Below, one piece after another: positions 1 through 8,940 of a DNA stretch of 64,000 nucleotides. The notes below the pieces were generated by a model. The model ran no database searches. It was not told where the DNA came from and was given only the letters and a program-made list of their open reading frames with translations. Each line of letters begins with the position of its first letter. The stretch's first letter is position 1. The translations under genes and the position numbers were made by a program. The DNA comes from JARYGU01 sp033795365 (GTDB lineage: Bacteria; Pseudomonadota; Alphaproteobacteria; Rhizobiales; Rhizobiaceae), in assembly GCA_033795365.1 (NCBI GenBank), contig JARYGU010000024.1, positions 3,158-67,157 on the forward strand, given 5' to 3'.

Positions 1-93
1 CATATGGGTGGTGATGATTGGCCGCTGGAAGAGCTTGTGGGCCGGCATGTTGTCTTCGATCGCGACGCTGAGATCCACTATGCGACGTGCCAT
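1..93 (-). CDS. Cyclase family protein (kynurenine formamidase-like), N-terminal part only
   Basis: Partial gene; only the first 31 codons lie in the window and the rest runs off the left edge. The visible N-terminus (MARRIVDLSVAIEDNMP...) is the usual opening of PF04199 cyclase-family hydrolases, metal-dependent enzymes that open amide or lactone rings (kynurenine formamidase, isatin hydrolase and relatives). The ATG at 93 is preceded by an AAAGGA ribosome-binding site. The gene starts 25 bases after the stop of the upstream ABC ATPase on the same strand, so it is probably the last or a late gene of the branched-chain-amino-acid-type transporter operon, and the transporter may feed it its substrate. 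The substrate cannot be told from 31 residues. Confidence 0.7.
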   Translation of the reverse strand, partial: MARRIVDLSVAIEDNMPAHKLFQRPIITTHM

Positions 94-118
94 GTCATGA
101 TGTCCTTTCGTTCGGAGT

Positions 119-856
119 TCAATGGTTGGTGGATTTGCCGAGGAAGGCTTCCATCACCTCTGGATCGTGCGCGAGAACCTGGCTGAGCCCCTGCTTGGAG
201 ATCCGTCCATTGGCCACCACGAACGCATGGTCGGCGATGGCCAGGGCATGGGAAGCGAGTTGCTCCACGAGGAGGATGGCCAATCCCTCGGCGTTCAGGT
301 CGGCCAGCACACGCATGAGCTGGTCGACAATCCTGGGGGCGAGCCCCAGCGAAAGCTCATCGATGATGAGCAGCTTGGGCTCGGCCATGAGCCCGCGTCC
401 TATGGCCAGCATCTGCTGCTCGCCACCGGACATGGACCCCGCCTGCTGGTGCCTACGCTCCTTAAGACGGGGGAAGAGATCGAAGACACGCGCAAGGCTG
501 TCTTGCGCCTCTTGGGTTTTCAGGCCGCCCCGGGTGTATGCGCCGAGAATAAGGTTGTCCTCAACCGTCTGATCGGGGAATAGCAGCCGCCCCTCCGGCA
601 CCATGACGAGGCCGAGGGCCGCCTTGCGGTGCGCCGGAAGGCGCGTGGTGTCCATGCCCATGAAGGTGACCGAACCACCCGCGGGCTTCACCAGGCCGGA
701 GGCACTCTTCACCATCGTTGACTTGCCGGCGCCATTGTTGCCGATGACAGCGACGAGTTGCCCCGGGTTCACTGACAGGGAGATGTCCTGCACGGCGGTG
801 GCGGCACCATAGCGCACTATGAGATTTTCGATGCGAAGCACCGACGTGTCGCTCAT
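119..856 (-). CDS. livF: Branched-chain amino acid-type ABC transporter ATP-binding protein LivF
   Basis: This 245-residue cytoplasmic ATPase powers a LIV-type (HAAT family) importer. Walker A is GNNGAGKST at residues 39-47, the signature is MSGGEQQ near 143, and Walker B is LLIIDELSLGL. Length and the MVPEGRLLFPDQTVEDNL stretch fit LivF rather than LivG. The start codon overlaps the stop of the upstream permease-ATPase fusion by 4 bases (ATGA), which implies translational coupling. It follows the permease and binding-protein genes in an operon running leftwards from 4807. The transported substrate is not necessarily an amino acid: LIV-type systems in rhizobia often carry amides or aromatic acids, and a ring-opening hydrolase gene follows directly. 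Confidence 0.9.
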   Translation of the reverse strand: MSDTSVLRIENLIVRYGAATAVQDISLSVNPGQLVAVIGNNGAGKSTMVKSASGLVKPAGGSVTFMGMDTTRLPAHRKAALGLVMVPEGRLLFPDQTVEDNLILGAYTRGGLKTQEAQDSLARVFDLFPRLKERRHQQAGSMSGGEQQMLAIGRGLMAEPKLLIIDELSLGLAPRIVDQLMRVLADLNAEGLAILLVEQLASHALAIADHAFVVANGRISKQGLSQVLAHDPEVMEAFLGKSTNH

Positions 857-2640
857 TTGGACGCTCCCTCGCTTTCACGCGGTCCACCGAAGTAGGCTTC
901 GATAACACGCGGGTTTTTCTGCACGACCTCGGGCCTGTCACTGGCGATGACCTTGCCATAGTCCAGTACCGTGACCGTATCGGCAACGGCGAGAACGAGA
1001 TCGACATGATGCTCGATCAGCAAAACTGAGATGCCGAGCGCGGAAATGCGCTTGATCATCTCGCCAAGATCCTCGATCTCCTGAGTCGTCAGGCCGGCCG
1101 CAGGCTCATCCAGCAGCAGGAGGTGCGGCTGGGTGGCAAGCGCCCGCGCAATCTCGAGGCGGCGTTGAAGACCGAAAGGCAGGCAGCGCGCCTCGTCGTT
1201 GGCGTATTCGGTGAGGCCGACGAATTCCAGGAGGCCGATGGCAGCGCGGCGGCACTCCTCGTCGCGCCGGCGACGACCGGCTGTATGGAGGAGCGCGGTC
1301 GCCATACCGTAGGTGATGCGCTGCTGCAGACCGGTCATCACATTCTCCAGCACCGTCATGTCGCCGAAGAGCTCGGTGTTCTGGAAGGTCCGGGCGAGGC
1401 CAAGGCGCGAAATCTGGGCTGATCCCTTGCCTATCAGCATCACGCCATTGAGCTCACAGGATCCCGATGCCGGCTGGTAGAATCCCGAGATCGTGTTGAC
1501 GAATGTTGATTTGCCCGCGCCGTTCGGCCCGATCAGGGCATGGATCTCGCCGCCCTTCACCCGCATGGAAGCGTCAGACAGTGCAGTCAGCCCGCCGAAG
1601 CGCACGGTGAGATCTTGGCATACGAGCTCGGCGGACCAATCTGCGGTGCTGCGAGTAAGGGTCGCAGTGGCCGGCACGCCGAGGGCCGGATCGACTGCCC
1701 GTTCAACCGGCCGCCAGCGCTTCCACACCGCCACGAGGGTGCCGACGATGCCGCGCGGCAGCACGAACATCACGATCAGCAGCAAGGCGCCATAGGCAAA
1801 TTTTTGCCACAGCGCGAACTGCTGCAGGTATTCCGGCAGATAGGTCAGGAGGTAGGCGCCGATAACCGGTCCGAAAGTCGAGGTCGCGCCGCCCAGGATC
1901 ACCATCAGCAGGAAGCGGATGCTGTCGGCAAAGGTAAAAATGTCGGGCGATATGTAGGAGTTGAGAAAGGCGTAGAAAGTGCCGGCCATGCCCGCCGTCA
2001 CGGCAGCCGCCATGAAGGCCAGAGTGCGCATGGCGGTGGCGTCGATACCGAGGGACCGGGCCGCGGTTTCGCTCTGAGCGACCGCCAGCATGGCACGACC
2101 GAACCTCGAGGTCTTGAGGTTATAGGCAAGCAGCGTGACAGCGAAGAGCGACACCGCAAGCACCGTGTAGAAGGCATAGCCGGAGATCGGATAGCCGAAG
2201 ATGTTGGGTATGGGGATCGAGGTCAGCCCCGTCGTGCCGCCGGTCAGCGATTGCCATTCGATGGCGACGTTCTCGACGATGATGCCGAAGGCGATGGTGA
2301 CGACGGCAAGATAGACGCCGCGCACGCGAACACTTGGATAGGCGAGAAGCGCGCCGAAAAGACCGGAGACGACCGCCGCCGCGATGCTTGCGGTCAGCAT
2401 GTCGAAGCCGAGACGGGTCGCCAGGATCGCACCGGTATAGGAGCCGAGCGCGAAAAGGCCTGCCTGCCCGAGCGATACGAGACCCGTCAGACCGACGAGA
2501 ATGCTGAGACCGACGGCGATCATGCCGTAGATCAGGAACAGCATGAATAGGCGCAGCTCATACTCGTTGCCCGAGGTCAGTGGCACTGCGGCGAGAATGA
2601 CCGCGAAGACGAGGAAGCCGAGGAGAGTAAGCGTCTTCAT
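853..2640 (-). CDS. LivM-LivG fusion: ABC permease joined to ATP-binding domain
   Basis: The 595-residue protein is a fusion. Residues 1 to about 300 form a LivM-type inner-membrane permease with repeated hydrophobic segments and the family motif around GGATSTFGPVIGAYLL. After a short linker, residues about 335-590 form a LivG-type ATPase with Walker A GPNGAGKST, the LARTFQNTELFGDMTVLENV stretch, and LLLLDEPAAGL. Such fusions are common in Rhizobiales and replace the separate livM and livG genes. It starts within the last codons of livH (4-base overlap) and its stop overlaps livF, so all subunits are translationally coupled. Together with LivH, LivF and the periplasmic binding protein it makes a complete importer. 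Confidence 0.9.
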   Translation of the reverse strand: MKTLTLLGFLVFAVILAAVPLTSGNEYELRLFMLFLIYGMIAVGLSILVGLTGLVSLGQAGLFALGSYTGAILATRLGFDMLTASIAAAVVSGLFGALLAYPSVRVRGVYLAVVTIAFGIIVENVAIEWQSLTGGTTGLTSIPIPNIFGYPISGYAFYTVLAVSLFAVTLLAYNLKTSRFGRAMLAVAQSETAARSLGIDATAMRTLAFMAAAVTAGMAGTFYAFLNSYISPDIFTFADSIRFLLMVILGGATSTFGPVIGAYLLTYLPEYLQQFALWQKFAYGALLLIVMFVLPRGIVGTLVAVWKRWRPVERAVDPALGVPATATLTRSTADWSAELVCQDLTVRFGGLTALSDASMRVKGGEIHALIGPNGAGKSTFVNTISGFYQPASGSCELNGVMLIGKGSAQISRLGLARTFQNTELFGDMTVLENVMTGLQQRITYGMATALLHTAGRRRRDEECRRAAIGLLEFVGLTEYANDEARCLPFGLQRRLEIARALATQPHLLLLDEPAAGLTTQEIEDLGEMIKRISALGISVLLIEHHVDLVLAVADTVTVLDYGKVIASDRPEVVQKNPRVIEAYFGGPRESEGASK

Positions 2641-3512
2641 ACCTTCTTGACCTCACGCTTGCCGAAAATTCCCTGCGGGAAGATGAGGAGAATGATGATC
2701 ATTGCGCAGAAGCCGACGATCTCGCGGGCGGCGGTCGAGCCGTAGCCCTCCACGAACTTCTCCATGACGCCGAACAACAGCCCGGCCACCACCACGCCGG
2801 GCGCGCTGGTGATCCCGCCGATGATAGCGACGGCGAAGCCTTTGAGGCCGATGAGGACGCCCATCGTGGCCGAAACCTGGGTCACCGGGCCTACGAGGAT
2901 GCCGGCTGCAGCGCCCGACAGGGATGCAAGACCGAAGGAGAAGGCGACGATGCGGTTGACATCGATGCCCATCAGCGCCGCGGCGCGCTTGTCGTGGGCA
3001 ACGGCGCGCATGGCGCGGCCGATCAGCGTTTTTTTCTGCATGATGTAGAGGCCGGCCATGGCGAGGATCGCGACGACGGGGATCAACAGTTCCTGCGGAT
3101 AGACACCGGCACCGCCGATATGCACTGCCCGCTCGATGCCGGGGGTCGGCAGCGGTCGCGAGAAGCCGCCGAATTCCATCGTGGCGAGGCTTTCAGCCAT
3201 GATGCCGATGGCGATGGTGGTCAGCATCCAGCCGATGTCATTGGAATGGCTGGCGAAAGGTCGTACGGCCAGGCGCTCCAGCACGAGGCCGAAAACCGTG
3301 CCTATCACCATGGCGGCGCTCGCCGCAGCCCAGAGCGGAAGCCCTGCATCAAGCAGGACGACCGTGGAGACGGCACCGACCATGAGGGTATCGCCATGGG
3401 AAAAGTTCACCGCACGTGCGGCCGACCACATGATGTGGAAGCCGAGGGCGACAAGGGCGTAGATGCCGCCGATCGCCAGACCAGAGAGGATATATTGGAG
3501 GATATTGCTCAT
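2637..3512 (-). CDS. livH: Branched-chain amino acid-type ABC transporter permease LivH
   Basis: A 291-residue inner-membrane permease of the LivH family. It opens with the typical ILSGLAIGGIYALVALG segment and carries several membrane helices, the FSHGDTLMVGA stretch and the cytoplasmic coupling loop (MRAVAHDKRAAALMGID) that contacts the ATPase. It pairs with the LivM half of the downstream fusion to form the channel. It lies 104 bases after the binding-protein stop and overlaps the next gene by 4 bases. Function follows from family and neighbours; specificity is unknown. Confidence 0.9.
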   Translation of the reverse strand: MSNILQYILSGLAIGGIYALVALGFHIMWSAARAVNFSHGDTLMVGAVSTVVLLDAGLPLWAAASAAMVIGTVFGLVLERLAVRPFASHSNDIGWMLTTIAIGIMAESLATMEFGGFSRPLPTPGIERAVHIGGAGVYPQELLIPVVAILAMAGLYIMQKKTLIGRAMRAVAHDKRAAALMGIDVNRIVAFSFGLASLSGAAAGILVGPVTQVSATMGVLIGLKGFAVAIIGGITSAPGVVVAGLLFGVMEKFVEGYGSTAAREIVGFCAMIIILLIFPQGIFGKREVKKV

Positions 3513-3616
3513 AGAGGCGCTCGCTCGAACGTGCCCGCGTCATCGCCGGCAGGCACAGGAAGGGAATGCCCGTCACCTTGAGGAGTGGCGAGAGATTCAT
3601 CAGTGCTGTGATATGA

Positions 3617-4807
3617 TCAGTTCTTCGCAGCGGCAGGCGCGACCGGCAGCAGCTTGCCGTCCTGCCATTCCGTCAGCTTGTAGTATTGCGGCAGGATGGC
3701 ATCCTGGCGTTCCGGATCGGAAGCGTCGAAGGCCGGCTTGTAGTCGGCGACGATGCCTTCGTGCTCCACCTGATAGAGAGCCTCATGGACTTTCGCCCAA
3801 TCGTAGATACCGGCTTTCTCTATGGCCTTGGCGATGATGTGGACCGCGTCATATGCGTTGGCCACACCTGAGCCCATGCGGATCTGCACCGGATCCGTCA
3901 GGCCGTACTTGGCCTGCAGCTTTTCCCAGAGTGCCTTTTTGACCGGGTCCATCTCGCCCATGAAGGTGTAGGTCTGTATGACCTGGACGCCATTGGCGAG
4001 CGGACCGGCCAGCTCTCCAAGATTTCCGGCGATACCCCAGGCCCCGATGACCTTCGGCTTATAGCCGACCTTGTCCATGGAGCGGAGAACCTGGTTGCCT
4101 TCGCGGTCCAGGGCCCAGAACAGCACGACTTCGGCCCCGGCATCACGGGCGCGGATCGCCTGGGCAGACATGTCCTGATCGTTCCAGTTGAAGGTTTCGG
4201 AGGCCACGAGTTCCTTGCCAGCGTCCTTCATCGCCGCCTGAACATCAGGAAGAGCGCCGTTGCCCCAGCCGGTATTCTCATAGAAGAAAGCAATCTTCCC
4301 GGTAGGAGCGACCTCAAGGGCTTTTTCGACTAGGAAGCGAGCGACCCATTTGTCCTTGGCCGAGACCCGAAACATGTAGTTAGGACTGCGGCCGTTCTCT
4401 ACCGCTGCAGTGTTGGCCGCAAGCACGCCTACATATGGGATCTTGATCTCGTTTACCGGCTGAGCCTGAGCTACGGCCACCGTCGAGTGATAGCCGCCGA
4501 GAATCGCAATGCACTTGTCGGCCAGTGCGATGCGCCGAGTGTTGTCGACGCCGCGTGGCGGTGCACCGGCATCGTCATATTGAACGAAATTCAGCGGCGT
4601 GCCCAGAACGCCGCCGGCGGCATTGATTTCGTCTATAGCCACTTCAGCACCCATGCGGATGGCTTCTCCCCCGAAAGCCGCGGGGCCGGTGGTGGCAGCG
4701 GAGTTACCAATGCAGGGCATTTGCTCCGCCAAAGTCAAAGTGGACGAACATGCAAGCATCAGCGAGGCAAGTGCCAGGGACTTCGTCAAACCAATCCTAC
4801 TGCTCAT
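3617..4807 (-). CDS. LIV-type ABC transporter periplasmic substrate-binding protein
   Basis: About 396 residues, Leu/Ile/Val-binding-protein-like fold (PF13458). The chosen start at 4807 has GGAG six bases upstream and gives a clean signal peptide (MSSRIGLTKSLALASLML... ending near TLAEQ). An in-frame ATG at 4852 would add 15 residues before the signal peptide and is unlikely. The mature protein begins with the family pattern IGNSAATTGPAAFGGEAIRMGAEVA... and contains the AVAQAQPVNEIKIPYVG region. It is the first gene of the importer operon and so probably the most highly expressed. The roughly 700 bases upstream should hold the promoter. The ligand cannot be predicted. Confidence 0.88.
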   Translation of the reverse strand: MSSRIGLTKSLALASLMLACSSTLTLAEQMPCIGNSAATTGPAAFGGEAIRMGAEVAIDEINAAGGVLGTPLNFVQYDDAGAPPRGVDNTRRIALADKCIAILGGYHSTVAVAQAQPVNEIKIPYVGVLAANTAAVENGRSPNYMFRVSAKDKWVARFLVEKALEVAPTGKIAFFYENTGWGNGALPDVQAAMKDAGKELVASETFNWNDQDMSAQAIRARDAGAEVVLFWALDREGNQVLRSMDKVGYKPKVIGAWGIAGNLGELAGPLANGVQVIQTYTFMGEMDPVKKALWEKLQAKYGLTDPVQIRMGSGVANAYDAVHIIAKAIEKAGIYDWAKVHEALYQVEHEGIVADYKPAFDASDPERQDAILPQYYKLTEWQDGKLLPVAPAAAKN

Positions 4808-5508
4808 AGTAACTCCATTCCGTCCTGAGAGATCGTGATGAATTTTCGCCATCGGAATCTGACATCGATTGACTGACTGTCGGCGAGCACTCGGATTGAT
4901 GCAAAGACGGATTGTCGATCCCTGCCATCGTCAGAACCTATGGCTCCGCCTCGCTTGACCACCTGTGTATTTTGCGGACGAAATTTTGGCTTATAAAACA
5001 GTATGATAGGCTTTATGCTTAGCGATCGCTCATAGCTCTGTCGAACATTCAGACAGGCCATTTTTTTGCTGAAAGCCGATTTGGTTGCGATGTAATCGGC
5101 AAACTCGTCGGCCACGTTACTTTCTTCGCACCGAAAGCTGCGAGCTCGCTGAGGCCGTAAATGGCGCATTAATCAAAGAGCGGGCGACCACCATCCCCCG
5201 AACGCGAGGTGAAAAGTTTTCGAAAGCGAGCTGATACTGCCGTCCAGGCAGAACGGACCAGAGGAAGATCACAGCGAAAGGCGATGCTTATCGCTGCGGA
5301 AGCCTCTGAAAATCCGTTCGCGATGGCAGAGCGCACGAGTGACCTGGCACTGGAAAGATCCCGCCGCGTCGCCCCCTTGCCTGTTCACGGGTGTAATTCA
5401 GGGTGAACCATACGGACTTTCAAGGGGTGGTATATTCCACTGGTGCATATAGCCAGGGCGCTCTTGGTCCAAAATGCCCTTTGGCAGCTGGGCTGCGCGC
5501 GGTCGTGG
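4808..5508. other. Intergenic region with probable promoter of the LIV-type operon
   Basis: About 700 bases without a convincing gene. Short open frames on both strands here have no recognisable motif. It should contain the leftward promoter of the binding-protein gene and the 3' end of the creatininase operon transcript. No clear terminator hairpin with a T-run was found. Confidence 0.4.
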
Positions 5509-6285
5509 CTATGACGAGAACGCCTCCTTGATGGAGGAGACGATGTCAGGCACCACCTGCTCGACGACGGCTCTCCCCTTCTCCGCGCTTGCGGACCGCG
5601 CCGGGCTCAACACGCCGTCCGAAGGGATTCGGGACGGATCGATCGGATACTTGTCGTAGGCCGGGAAATCTGCAGCCGGATGGTCGGGAACCAGTTCTGC
5701 GCGAACCAGGTCGGGCCGAACGTGCAGCATGACCGAGGTTTCCATGACTGCTGCGTGTTCGAGCGCCCAGCTTAGCAGGCCCTCCGGGAAGAGCACTTTT
5801 TCCGTGTCCGCATTGATGTATTCCCAGTAGCCGATCTTGAGGACCTGGAGATCACGGTTTCCTTCGCGCCTCTGGTCACGCAAAGCCAGATCGACCGCCT
5901 CGACGATGAACCATTGGTTCTCCATGTGTCCATCGAAGAGGACGATCTTACGTACGCCATGCCGGGCGAATTCGTTGACGAGGTCGCGCAGCGTGGCGAT
6001 GAGCGTCGAGGCATCAAGGCTTACCGTACCCGGAAAGTGGTTGCCGCCGCCGGTCTTGGGTTGCGACTTGTAGCCGTAGCTCACCGGCGGCGCAACGATG
6101 CCGTCGAGCTGGGCGGCGATCCTCAGTGCGATCTCTTCCGGCAGGATCATGTCGGTCGAAAGCGGCAGGTGAGGACCATGCTGCTCGGTCGATCCGACCG
6201 GAATGATCACGATGGGATCGCCTTGCGTGACACGGTCGGCGAAATCGTACCAGGTCATTTCGGCGAGTTTTATGCGAGATGGCAT
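5509..6285 (-). CDS. Creatininase (creatinine amidohydrolase)
   Basis: A 258-residue enzyme of the creatininase family (PF02633). With the start at 6285 (AGGGGA about 7 bases upstream) the expected metal ligands fall at E34, H36, D45, H120 and E122, the same numbers I recall for Pseudomonas creatininase. Trp154 and the GGGNHFPGT segment are also present. This supports a true creatinine amidohydrolase (creatinine plus water to creatine) rather than only a distant member such as MftE or ArfB. The nearby ATG at 6327 lies inside the upstream gene and is less likely. It is the last gene of a leftward operon with an amidohydrolase and a Pot-type importer. No creatinase or sarcosine oxidase is visible, so the physiological substrate could be a related cyclic ureide. 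Confidence 0.82.
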   Translation of the reverse strand: MPSRIKLAEMTWYDFADRVTQGDPIVIIPVGSTEQHGPHLPLSTDMILPEEIALRIAAQLDGIVAPPVSYGYKSQPKTGGGNHFPGTVSLDASTLIATLRDLVNEFARHGVRKIVLFDGHMENQWFIVEAVDLALRDQRREGNRDLQVLKIGYWEYINADTEKVLFPEGLLSWALEHAAVMETSVMLHVRPDLVRAELVPDHPAADFPAYDKYPIDPSRIPSDGVLSPARSASAEKGRAVVEQVVPDIVSSIKEAFSS

Positions 6286-6295
6286 GATCGTCCCC

Positions 6296-7798
6296 TTAAG
6301 CGTCCGATGCCCAGCGGGTGAGCCCAATATCCATGGCGTGGCAACGCCGGATGACTTCTGTGAAGGCAGGTTCGAGCTGGCGGTTGGCAGCTTCCACGCC
6401 CAGTGTATATTCTTGGAATTCCGGCATCATCGAGCGCAGCTCGGCAAGCAGCGCGGCTTCATCGACTTTGGTGAGGCGACCGTTTTCGACCACGATTTTG
6501 CCGTTGACGAAGACCTTCTCGATCGATGTTCCGTCCTCGCAATAGACGAGATGGTTGCGGATGTCGTTGAGCGGGGAGAAATTCGCAGTCGTCATGTCGA
6601 CCACAAGAAGGTCAGCCTTCTTGCCGACTTCGAGCGATCCTGTTTCCTCATGCAGCATGGCAGTCCGGGCGCCACCCAACGTCCCCATATGAAGTATCTC
6701 GGATGCCGTGAGCCAGCGGGAGGGATCGGGGTTGTTGACCTTGTGCATCAAGCCGGCCGTATGCATGACGTCGAACATGCGCGGCGTATCGTTGGAGCAT
6801 ATCCCGTCTGACCCCAGGCCGACATTGACGCCGGCATCGAGAAGCTTGCGCACCGGCGCTGTGCCCGAACCGAGCTTCATATTGGAGATCGCGTTATGCG
6901 CCACCGAGACACCGGCACGTCCCATGCGTGCGATGTCGTCGTCCGTCACCCAGATCGAATGGGCGATCGTTGTCCAGGGATGAAGCAGACCGAGGTCATC
7001 CATATAGGCCATCAGCGACTTGCCGTAGAATTCCGGACCGGTTACGAACTGGACCTTCGTCTCCACGATATGTGTATGGTAGGGCGTTCCCCATTCCCGA
7101 GCCAGCTCGTTTGCCGCAAGCATAAGTTCCGGCGTGCAGCGCTGCGGCGCGGACGGCGCGAGCATGGTGCGGATGCGCCCGGACCGGCCATGGAACAGGC
7201 GGTGCGCCTCCTTTACGAAGGAGAGATAGTCGTCGACGCCCATCGGCGTGATCTTGCCGATCTCCTCCTGAAGGTTTTGAGGAACGTAGTTCCGTGTGAA
7301 CGGAATGGTGTCGAGGAAGTTGCGGTCAACGACATGCGCCGAGACGGTCGCACGGATGCCGACGTCGTCATAGGCGGCGATCGCCGCCCCCATCAGTTCG
7401 ATCTCGCTGCGGGGGCTTTCGTACAGGTCATCGGTGATGCAGGTGACGCCGAATTTCAGGGACTGCATCGCAACAAGCATGCTGCGCAGATAGATCAGCC
7501 GCGGCGGCAGAGCCTTGGCGGCGAGGATCGGGTAGGAATAGAGCATCCAGGTTTCCAAATGCATGTTGTCGTATCGCCCCTTGAAGAGCGCTTCGTTCGA
7601 ATGCAGGTGGGAATTCACCAGACCCGGCATGACCAACCGGTCTGTTCCATCGACGATATCAGTTCCCTCGGGTGCCTCGACGGTTTCGCCGATCGCGGCA
7701 ATACGATCGCCTTCGATAAGAAGATCGCCGCGGAAGGGCTCCGCCCCGTGGGCGCCGCCCATGGCAAGGATGGTTGCTCCCTTAATCAGTGTCGTCAT
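6296..7798 (-). CDS. Amidohydrolase-superfamily deaminase/hydrolase (cytosine deaminase / AtzA-like)
   Basis: A 500-residue cytoplasmic metal enzyme of the TRZ/ATZ/cytosine-deaminase group. An N-terminal beta-sandwich is followed by PGLVNSHLHS (metal ligands H64 and H66), a later THIVETK, IAHSIWV, and GLGSDGICSND, where the Asp is the catalytic base. Members hydrolyse or deaminate N-heterocycles (cytosine, guanine, S-adenosylhomocysteine, chlorotriazines). It sits 10 bases upstream of creatininase and 41 bases downstream of the ABC ATPase, so it is in the same operon. One possibility is deamination of creatinine or a similar ring, with the creatininase handling an alternative or later step. 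Exact chemistry cannot be read from the sequence. Confidence 0.8.
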   Translation of the reverse strand: MTTLIKGATILAMGGAHGAEPFRGDLLIEGDRIAAIGETVEAPEGTDIVDGTDRLVMPGLVNSHLHSNEALFKGRYDNMHLETWMLYSYPILAAKALPPRLIYLRSMLVAMQSLKFGVTCITDDLYESPRSEIELMGAAIAAYDDVGIRATVSAHVVDRNFLDTIPFTRNYVPQNLQEEIGKITPMGVDDYLSFVKEAHRLFHGRSGRIRTMLAPSAPQRCTPELMLAANELAREWGTPYHTHIVETKVQFVTGPEFYGKSLMAYMDDLGLLHPWTTIAHSIWVTDDDIARMGRAGVSVAHNAISNMKLGSGTAPVRKLLDAGVNVGLGSDGICSNDTPRMFDVMHTAGLMHKVNNPDPSRWLTASEILHMGTLGGARTAMLHEETGSLEVGKKADLLVVDMTTANFSPLNDIRNHLVYCEDGTSIEKVFVNGKIVVENGRLTKVDEAALLAELRSMMPEFQEYTLGVEAANRQLEPAFTEVIRRCHAMDIGLTRWASDA

Positions 7799-7839
7799 CT
7801 GGTATCTCCATGAATGGCCGCCGCGCGAGGGCGGGTTGA

Positions 7840-8925
7840 TTAGTGGGCGACGAAATAGGCGCTCGCGGGATCCCAGCTCGCGACGACCGTATCGCCGACG
7901 GTCAGAGGATTGCTTTCCATGTCGCGGGACGACAGCTGGCTCCTTAGCGTCACGCCCCCTTCGGTCTCCACGATTGCTGTGATGGAAGCCCCCATCACCT
8001 CCAGCATCGCGATGCGACCGGAGACCTGGTTGACCGCGCCCGAGGGCGATTTCGTAATCTCGACACGGTCCATGGCAACGACCATAGACAGTGCACCCCC
8101 GACCTGTACCGGCATGTTCGTCGGCGTCGGCGTACTAAGACGGCCGATAGCGCTAACGGCCGTGACCACGGACGCGTCCACGGATTCGACTTCGACCTCG
8201 AGAATGTTCGAAGCGCCGAGAAACTCGGCGACGAAGCGATTGTCGGCGCGGCGATGGATCTGTTGCGGCGCCCCGACCTGCTGGACCGTACCCTTGTCCA
8301 TGATCACGACTCGGTCGGCCATGGCGAAAGCCTCGGAATGGCTGTGGGTGACACAGACGAAAGTGATGCCGAGCTCACGATGGAGCCGTACAAGCTCGGT
8401 CTGCATGCTCACCTTGAGATGCGGGTCGAGCGCGCTGAGCGGTTCATCGAGCAGAAGGAGCTCCGGCTCCGTGGCAAGCGCTCGGGCGAGCGCGACCCGC
8501 TGACGCTGCCCGCCCGAAAGCTGATGGGGCATACGTTCGGCAAAGGCCGCAATGCCCATGCGGGCAAGCCATTCGTCAGCCTTTTCGGCGCGATCCTTGG
8601 CGATCATTCCACGCTGCTTCAGTCCGAACTCGACATTGCGGCGAACGCTCATGAACGGAAACAGTGCATAGCTTTGCCAGACGAGGGGTGTATCTCGCCG
8701 CCATGGCGCATCCTGGCTCACGTCCCGCCCCCAGATGCGAATCTGACCTTCAGTCGGCGCTTCGAGACCGGCAATCATGCGAAGCGTCGTCGTCTTGCCG
8801 CAACCTGACGGGCCCATCAGAGCAATGAACTCGCCCTTCTGAACGGAGATCGACACGTCCGATACGGCAGATTGCTTGTCGAAGCTTTTCGATACGCCGT
8901 CGAGTTCGAGGATCGTTACGCTCAT
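7840..8925 (-). CDS. Pot/Fbp-type ABC transporter ATP-binding protein
   Basis: A 361-residue ATPase of the PotA/spermidine-putrescine class. It has Walker A GPSGCGKTTT near residue 38, the Q-loop around LVWQSYALFPFMSV, signature LSGGQRQRVALARAL, Walker B LLLLDEPLSAL, and a C-terminal TOBE-like regulatory domain from about residue 240. It is encoded 15 bases after the second permease gene of the same operon. Judging from the neighbouring creatininase and amidohydrolase, the substrate is probably a small nitrogenous compound rather than a polyamine. Confidence 0.88.
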   Translation of the reverse strand: MSVTILELDGVSKSFDKQSAVSDVSISVQKGEFIALMGPSGCGKTTTLRMIAGLEAPTEGQIRIWGRDVSQDAPWRRDTPLVWQSYALFPFMSVRRNVEFGLKQRGMIAKDRAEKADEWLARMGIAAFAERMPHQLSGGQRQRVALARALATEPELLLLDEPLSALDPHLKVSMQTELVRLHRELGITFVCVTHSHSEAFAMADRVVIMDKGTVQQVGAPQQIHRRADNRFVAEFLGASNILEVEVESVDASVVTAVSAIGRLSTPTPTNMPVQVGGALSMVVAMDRVEITKSPSGAVNQVSGRIAMLEVMGASITAIVETEGGVTLRSQLSSRDMESNPLTVGDTVVASWDPASAYFVAH

Positions 8926-8940
8926 GTTCGCTTTCTCATC

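Noticed and set aside
4804..5406. Small open frames in the region upstream of the LIV-type binding protein
   Set aside because: No ribosome-binding site with a sensible start, no recognisable motif, and composition unlike the neighbouring genes.
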